From Clostridiales bacterium (lineage in GTDB: Bacteria > Bacillota > Clostridia > Oscillospirales > Acutalibacteraceae), in contig JAAVYX010000154.1 of assembly GCA_022791355.1 (NCBI GenBank), positions 1 through 8,317 on the forward strand: 8,317 nucleotides of DNA. The letters run 5' to 3'. Below the pieces are notes generated by a model. It did not search any database. It was not told the origin of the DNA and saw only the letters and a list, made by a program, of their open reading frames with translations. Positions 5,807-8,317 of the stretch are shown piece after piece. The translations under genes were made by a program, and so were the position numbers. How positions within the stretch are numbered: the first letter of the stretch is position 1; each line of letters begins with the position of its first letter.

Positions 5807-8317
5807 ATGAATAAAAAGAGATTGCTTTCGGCCGTTCTTTCAGCGGCCCTGCTGTTTACCAGTCTGTTCTCCGCGGCTAATCTTCCCGTGATAACCGCTG
5901 CGGCTGCGACCCCCAAGGTCGAGACCCTGGACTCCTCTGAGTTGCTGGACAGTCTGATGGGTACGGCCACCTCCTTTATCACCATCAAGCACTATCAGCT
6001 GGGCGGCTCCCACTACGCTTATACCGAGTACCTGAACGAGACCATCGGCAACGGCTCGGATAATGCGGAAGGCCCCGAGCGCGGTTATTACAAGTCCGGC
6101 TCCCAGATGGTTTTGGTAGAGCTGGAAAAGAAGGGCGCTACGGTGCAAAAGACCGAGACCGTCCTTATTGACTCGCCCAACGGCATGCTCCGCGACCCCG
6201 ACGTTTCCGCCGACGGCAAGGACGTGCTTTTCTCTTGGAAGCAGAGCGACGCGGACGATTTCCATCTCTACCGCGCCAACATTGAGGCGCTGCGTAAAGA
6301 CAGCGCGGCCTATAAGCAGATCACCTTCGGCTCGGGCGATTCCCAGACCGAGCCCAAGTTCCTGCCCGACGGCAACATCGTCTTCAGCTGCTCCAAGATC
6401 ACCCAAACCATTGACTGTTGGCACATTCCGGTGTCCAACCTGTACATCTGCGGGCCGGACGGCGAGAACATGGTGCGGGTAGGCTACGATCAGGTGCATA
6501 CCACCTACCCCACCGTCACCAGCGACGGCCGGGTGCTCTATACCCGCTGGGATTACAATGACCGCAACCAGATGTACGTCCAGGGCGTTTTCCAGATGTT
6601 CCCGGACGGCACCAACCAGACCGAGCTCTACGGCAACGACGCCAACTGGCCCACGACCCTGATTCACACCCGTGAGATTCCCGGTACCTCCGACAAGTAT
6701 ATCGCCATCGGTACCGGCCATCACACCCGGCAGCTGGGCAAGCTGATGATCATCGATACCAGCAAGGGCCGCAACAGCGTCGACGCTGTGGACTACGTCT
6801 TCCCAAGTGAAAACGGCAATACCCCCAAGACCAGCGCCAGCGTGGATAACTTCGGTCAGGGCGGCCCCATGTACAAGTATCCTTACGCCCTCAACGAGAG
6901 TGAGTTCCTTGTCGCCTACGCGCCCAACGGCCGGCAGGGCGGCAATGATCTGGATACCCGCTTTAGTATTTATCTGATGAATACCTCCGGCCAGAAGATC
7001 AAGCTGGTGGACGGCGATTCCGGCATTCCCGCCAGCCAGATTGTGCCCATCAAGAACCGGTCCATGTTCGTGCGGCCCAGTATGGTCAACTACGCTTCCA
7101 AGACCGGCACCTATTACATGGGCAACGTCTATGAAGGCGAAGGTATGAAGGGCGTGCAGAAGGGCGACGCCAAGCAGCTGCGGGTCGTGGCGCTGGAGTA
7201 CCGTTCCTACGCCATCGGCGCCACCAACGGTTCAGGCACCGGCACCTCCGATCCCTTCACTCCCATCGCTACCGGCAACGGCGCCTGGGACGTAAAAAGG
7301 GTGCTGGGCGTTGTGGACATCGAGGAGGACGGCTCCGCCCTCTTCAAGGTACCGGCCAATACCCCCATCTACTTCCAAGTGCTGGATAAAAACGGCGACG
7401 TGATCCAGACCATGCGGTCCTGGTCCACCGTTATGCCCAACGAGATCTTCTCCTGCGTGGGCTGCCATGAGGATAAGAACACCGTTCCCCCGGCCGGGGC
7501 CTCCAACACCTCTATGGCCATGAATAAGGGCGTGCAGGAAATCGTTCCCGAATCCTGGCAGGACCCCGATCTGGATCCTTATGATCCCTACGGCAGCGAC
7601 AACGCTTTTGACTATACCGAAAAGATTCAGCCCATTCTGGACGAGAGCTGTGTTTCCTGCCATTCCAACATCCAGACCGCTTACGAGCAGATCAATATCG
7701 CCGCCTCGGCCGGCAACTCGGACGAAACGCCCTCTACCATTATCCCCAAGGGCGACGCCTGGAAGTTTACCACCTCCCGTCCCAGCCGGGACTGGAACGC
7801 CGCGGACTTTGACGACAGCGAGTGGTCTGCCGCCCACGCCCCCTTCGGCAGCGACAACACTGCTCCCGGCTCCCTCAACACCGTTTGGGAGAGCGACAGC
7901 ATCTGGCTGCGGCAGAAGGTAAACATCAACAAGGCGCAGCTGAACGATCTGGATCTGTTCCTCCAGATCGCCAACACCCAGCAGATTACCGTTTACTTTA
8001 ACGGCGAACAGGTGTATACCTCCGCCAACGCCGCCGCCGAATATAAGGATATCGCCGTCACCGACGAGATGAAGGCCCACCTCAAGCTGGGCGAGAATAT
8101 CATCGCCGCGACGGCTACCAAGGGCGGCTCCGGGCAGTATGTAGACGTAGGGTTCGTCGGCAAGATTCATAAGGCGGCCGACGCTACCGTCTCCCTGTTC
8201 AAGACCGGCCAGACCTGGAAGTATACCACCAGCGCCAGCAACAGCATCGACGCAGGCTGGAATCAGATCGATTTCCGGGACAGCGCTTGGAAGTCTGGTC
8301 AGACCCCCATCGGCGAC
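5807..8317 (+). CDS. Hydrazine-synthase-alpha-like (HZS_alpha family) exported di-haem cytochrome, 3' end outside window
   Basis: Partial: 837 codons are seen, open at the right edge. The ATG has AGGAG 7 nt upstream. A signal peptide covers residues 1-34 (MNKKR, hydrophobic core, cut near AAAA). Residues about 50-500 form a TolB/WD-like propeller with family signatures 'TVTSDGRVLYTRWDYNDR' (RWDY at 247-250), 'FPDGTNQTELYGN' and 'GTGHH'. The HZS_alpha middle-domain signature follows: 'VPANTPIYFQVLD' (from 515), 'MRSW' (536-539), 'MPNEIFSCVGCHED' with C550, C553 and H554. A second haem site, CVSCH, is at 615-619 after 'IQPILDESC'. Cys195, Cys204 and Cys215 might bind metal. From 652 there are two copies of a beta-sandwich module ('WKFTTSRPSRDWNAADFDDS' at 652, 'WKYTTS' at 804, 152 residues apart) that resemble galactose-binding-like folds; the second is cut by the window. 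Haems would be added by ResB/CcsA. Hydrazine synthesis is not established: homologues occur widely outside anammox bacteria. Confidence 0.92.
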   Translation, partial: MNKKRLLSAVLSAALLFTSLFSAANLPVITAAAATPKVETLDSSELLDSLMGTATSFITIKHYQLGGSHYAYTEYLNETIGNGSDNAEGPERGYYKSGSQMVLVELEKKGATVQKTETVLIDSPNGMLRDPDVSADGKDVLFSWKQSDADDFHLYRANIEALRKDSAAYKQITFGSGDSQTEPKFLPDGNIVFSCSKITQTIDCWHIPVSNLYICGPDGENMVRVGYDQVHTTYPTVTSDGRVLYTRWDYNDRNQMYVQGVFQMFPDGTNQTELYGNDANWPTTLIHTREIPGTSDKYIAIGTGHHTRQLGKLMIIDTSKGRNSVDAVDYVFPSENGNTPKTSASVDNFGQGGPMYKYPYALNESEFLVAYAPNGRQGGNDLDTRFSIYLMNTSGQKIKLVDGDSGIPASQIVPIKNRSMFVRPSMVNYASKTGTYYMGNVYEGEGMKGVQKGDAKQLRVVALEYRSYAIGATNGSGTGTSDPFTPIATGNGAWDVKRVLGVVDIEEDGSALFKVPANTPIYFQVLDKNGDVIQTMRSWSTVMPNEIFSCVGCHEDKNTVPPAGASNTSMAMNKGVQEIVPESWQDPDLDPYDPYGSDNAFDYTEKIQPILDESCVSCHSNIQTAYEQINIAASAGNSDETPSTIIPKGDAWKFTTSRPSRDWNAADFDDSEWSAAHAPFGSDNTAPGSLNTVWESDSIWLRQKVNINKAQLNDLDLFLQIANTQQITVYFNGEQVYTSANAAAEYKDIAVTDEMKAHLKLGENIIAATATKGGSGQYVDVGFVGKIHKAADATVSLFKTGQTWKYTTSASNSIDAGWNQIDFRDSAWKSGQTPIGD
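7760..8317 (+). repeat. Internal protein repeat: two beta-sandwich modules
   Basis: Within the hydrazine-synthase-alpha-like gene, the module starting W-K-F-T-T at residue 652 recurs as W-K-Y-T-T at 804. Aligned positions include a D-F/R-D-S-x-W segment and a closing P-F/I-G ('DFDDSEWSAAHAPFG' and 'DFRDSAWKSGQTPIG'). The first copy contains 'WLRQKVNI' and 'VYFNGEQVY', typical of jelly-roll carbohydrate-binding-like domains. The second copy runs off the window, so the total number is unknown. Confidence 0.7.

Noticed and set aside
5840..6724. Minus-strand open frame opposite the hydrazine-synthase-alpha-like gene
   Set aside because: Antisense shadow of a gene with well-conserved motifs (RWDY, DGRVLY); Val/Gly-rich with no domain.
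7232..8170. Minus-strand open frame opposite the second half of the alpha-like gene
   Set aside because: It overlaps both CXXCH motifs and the repeat modules on the other strand; no ribosome site or known domain.
5807..8317. Outright annotation as hydrazine synthase (hzsA)
   Set aside because: HZS_alpha-like proteins are widespread outside anammox bacteria, the Tyr expected after the first CXXCH is missing, and extra surface modules are present.

Overview
The window looks like part of an anaerobic, secreting Gram-positive genome of the Clostridia/Firmicutes type. Reasons: strong AGGAGG-like ribosome binding sites, a consensus sigma-A-type promoter, a lysine-led signal peptide, GC-rich genes separated by AT-rich control regions, and system II (Ccs/Res) cytochrome c maturation. 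The genus cannot be read from this sequence.

Layout. The left edge (1-205) holds hairpins, including tandem intrinsic terminators. They end a minus-strand gene (194-1087) for a long ArsR/SmtB-type repressor with an extra C-terminal beta-rich domain. A 335-bp AT-rich divergent control region (1088-1422) carries a near-consensus promoter reading right and three palindromes. Next come resB (1423-2172) and ccsA/resC (2169-2963), overlapping by GTGA, which form the haem delivery and ligation machinery for c-type cytochromes. A 535-bp gene-free, hairpin-rich stretch (2964-3498) follows, with a perfect tandem repeat of a 9-bp hairpin and a heavily structured leader. Then come two large exported c-type cytochrome genes 16 bp apart: a YVTN beta-propeller/di-haem peroxidase-like protein (3499-5790, GTG start), and a hydrazine-synthase-alpha-like protein (5807 to beyond the right edge) with two CXXCH motifs and at least two C-terminal beta-sandwich modules.

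How it fits together. ResB/CcsA would attach haem to the four CXXCH sites of the two downstream proteins outside the membrane. The architecture of the pair recalls anammox hydrazine synthase: beta is a beta-propeller, gamma is a di-haem peroxidase-like protein, and alpha is a propeller plus haem-binding middle and C-terminal domains. Here a single polypeptide combines the beta-like and gamma-like parts, followed by the alpha-like gene. This is the main candidate for an undescribed system: an HZS-like extracytoplasmic complex in a probable Firmicute. Its chemistry is unknown. The residues after the first alpha-like CXXCH argue against simply calling it hydrazine synthase. The ArsR-type protein and the palindromes suggest local control of the cytochrome cluster, which is inference.
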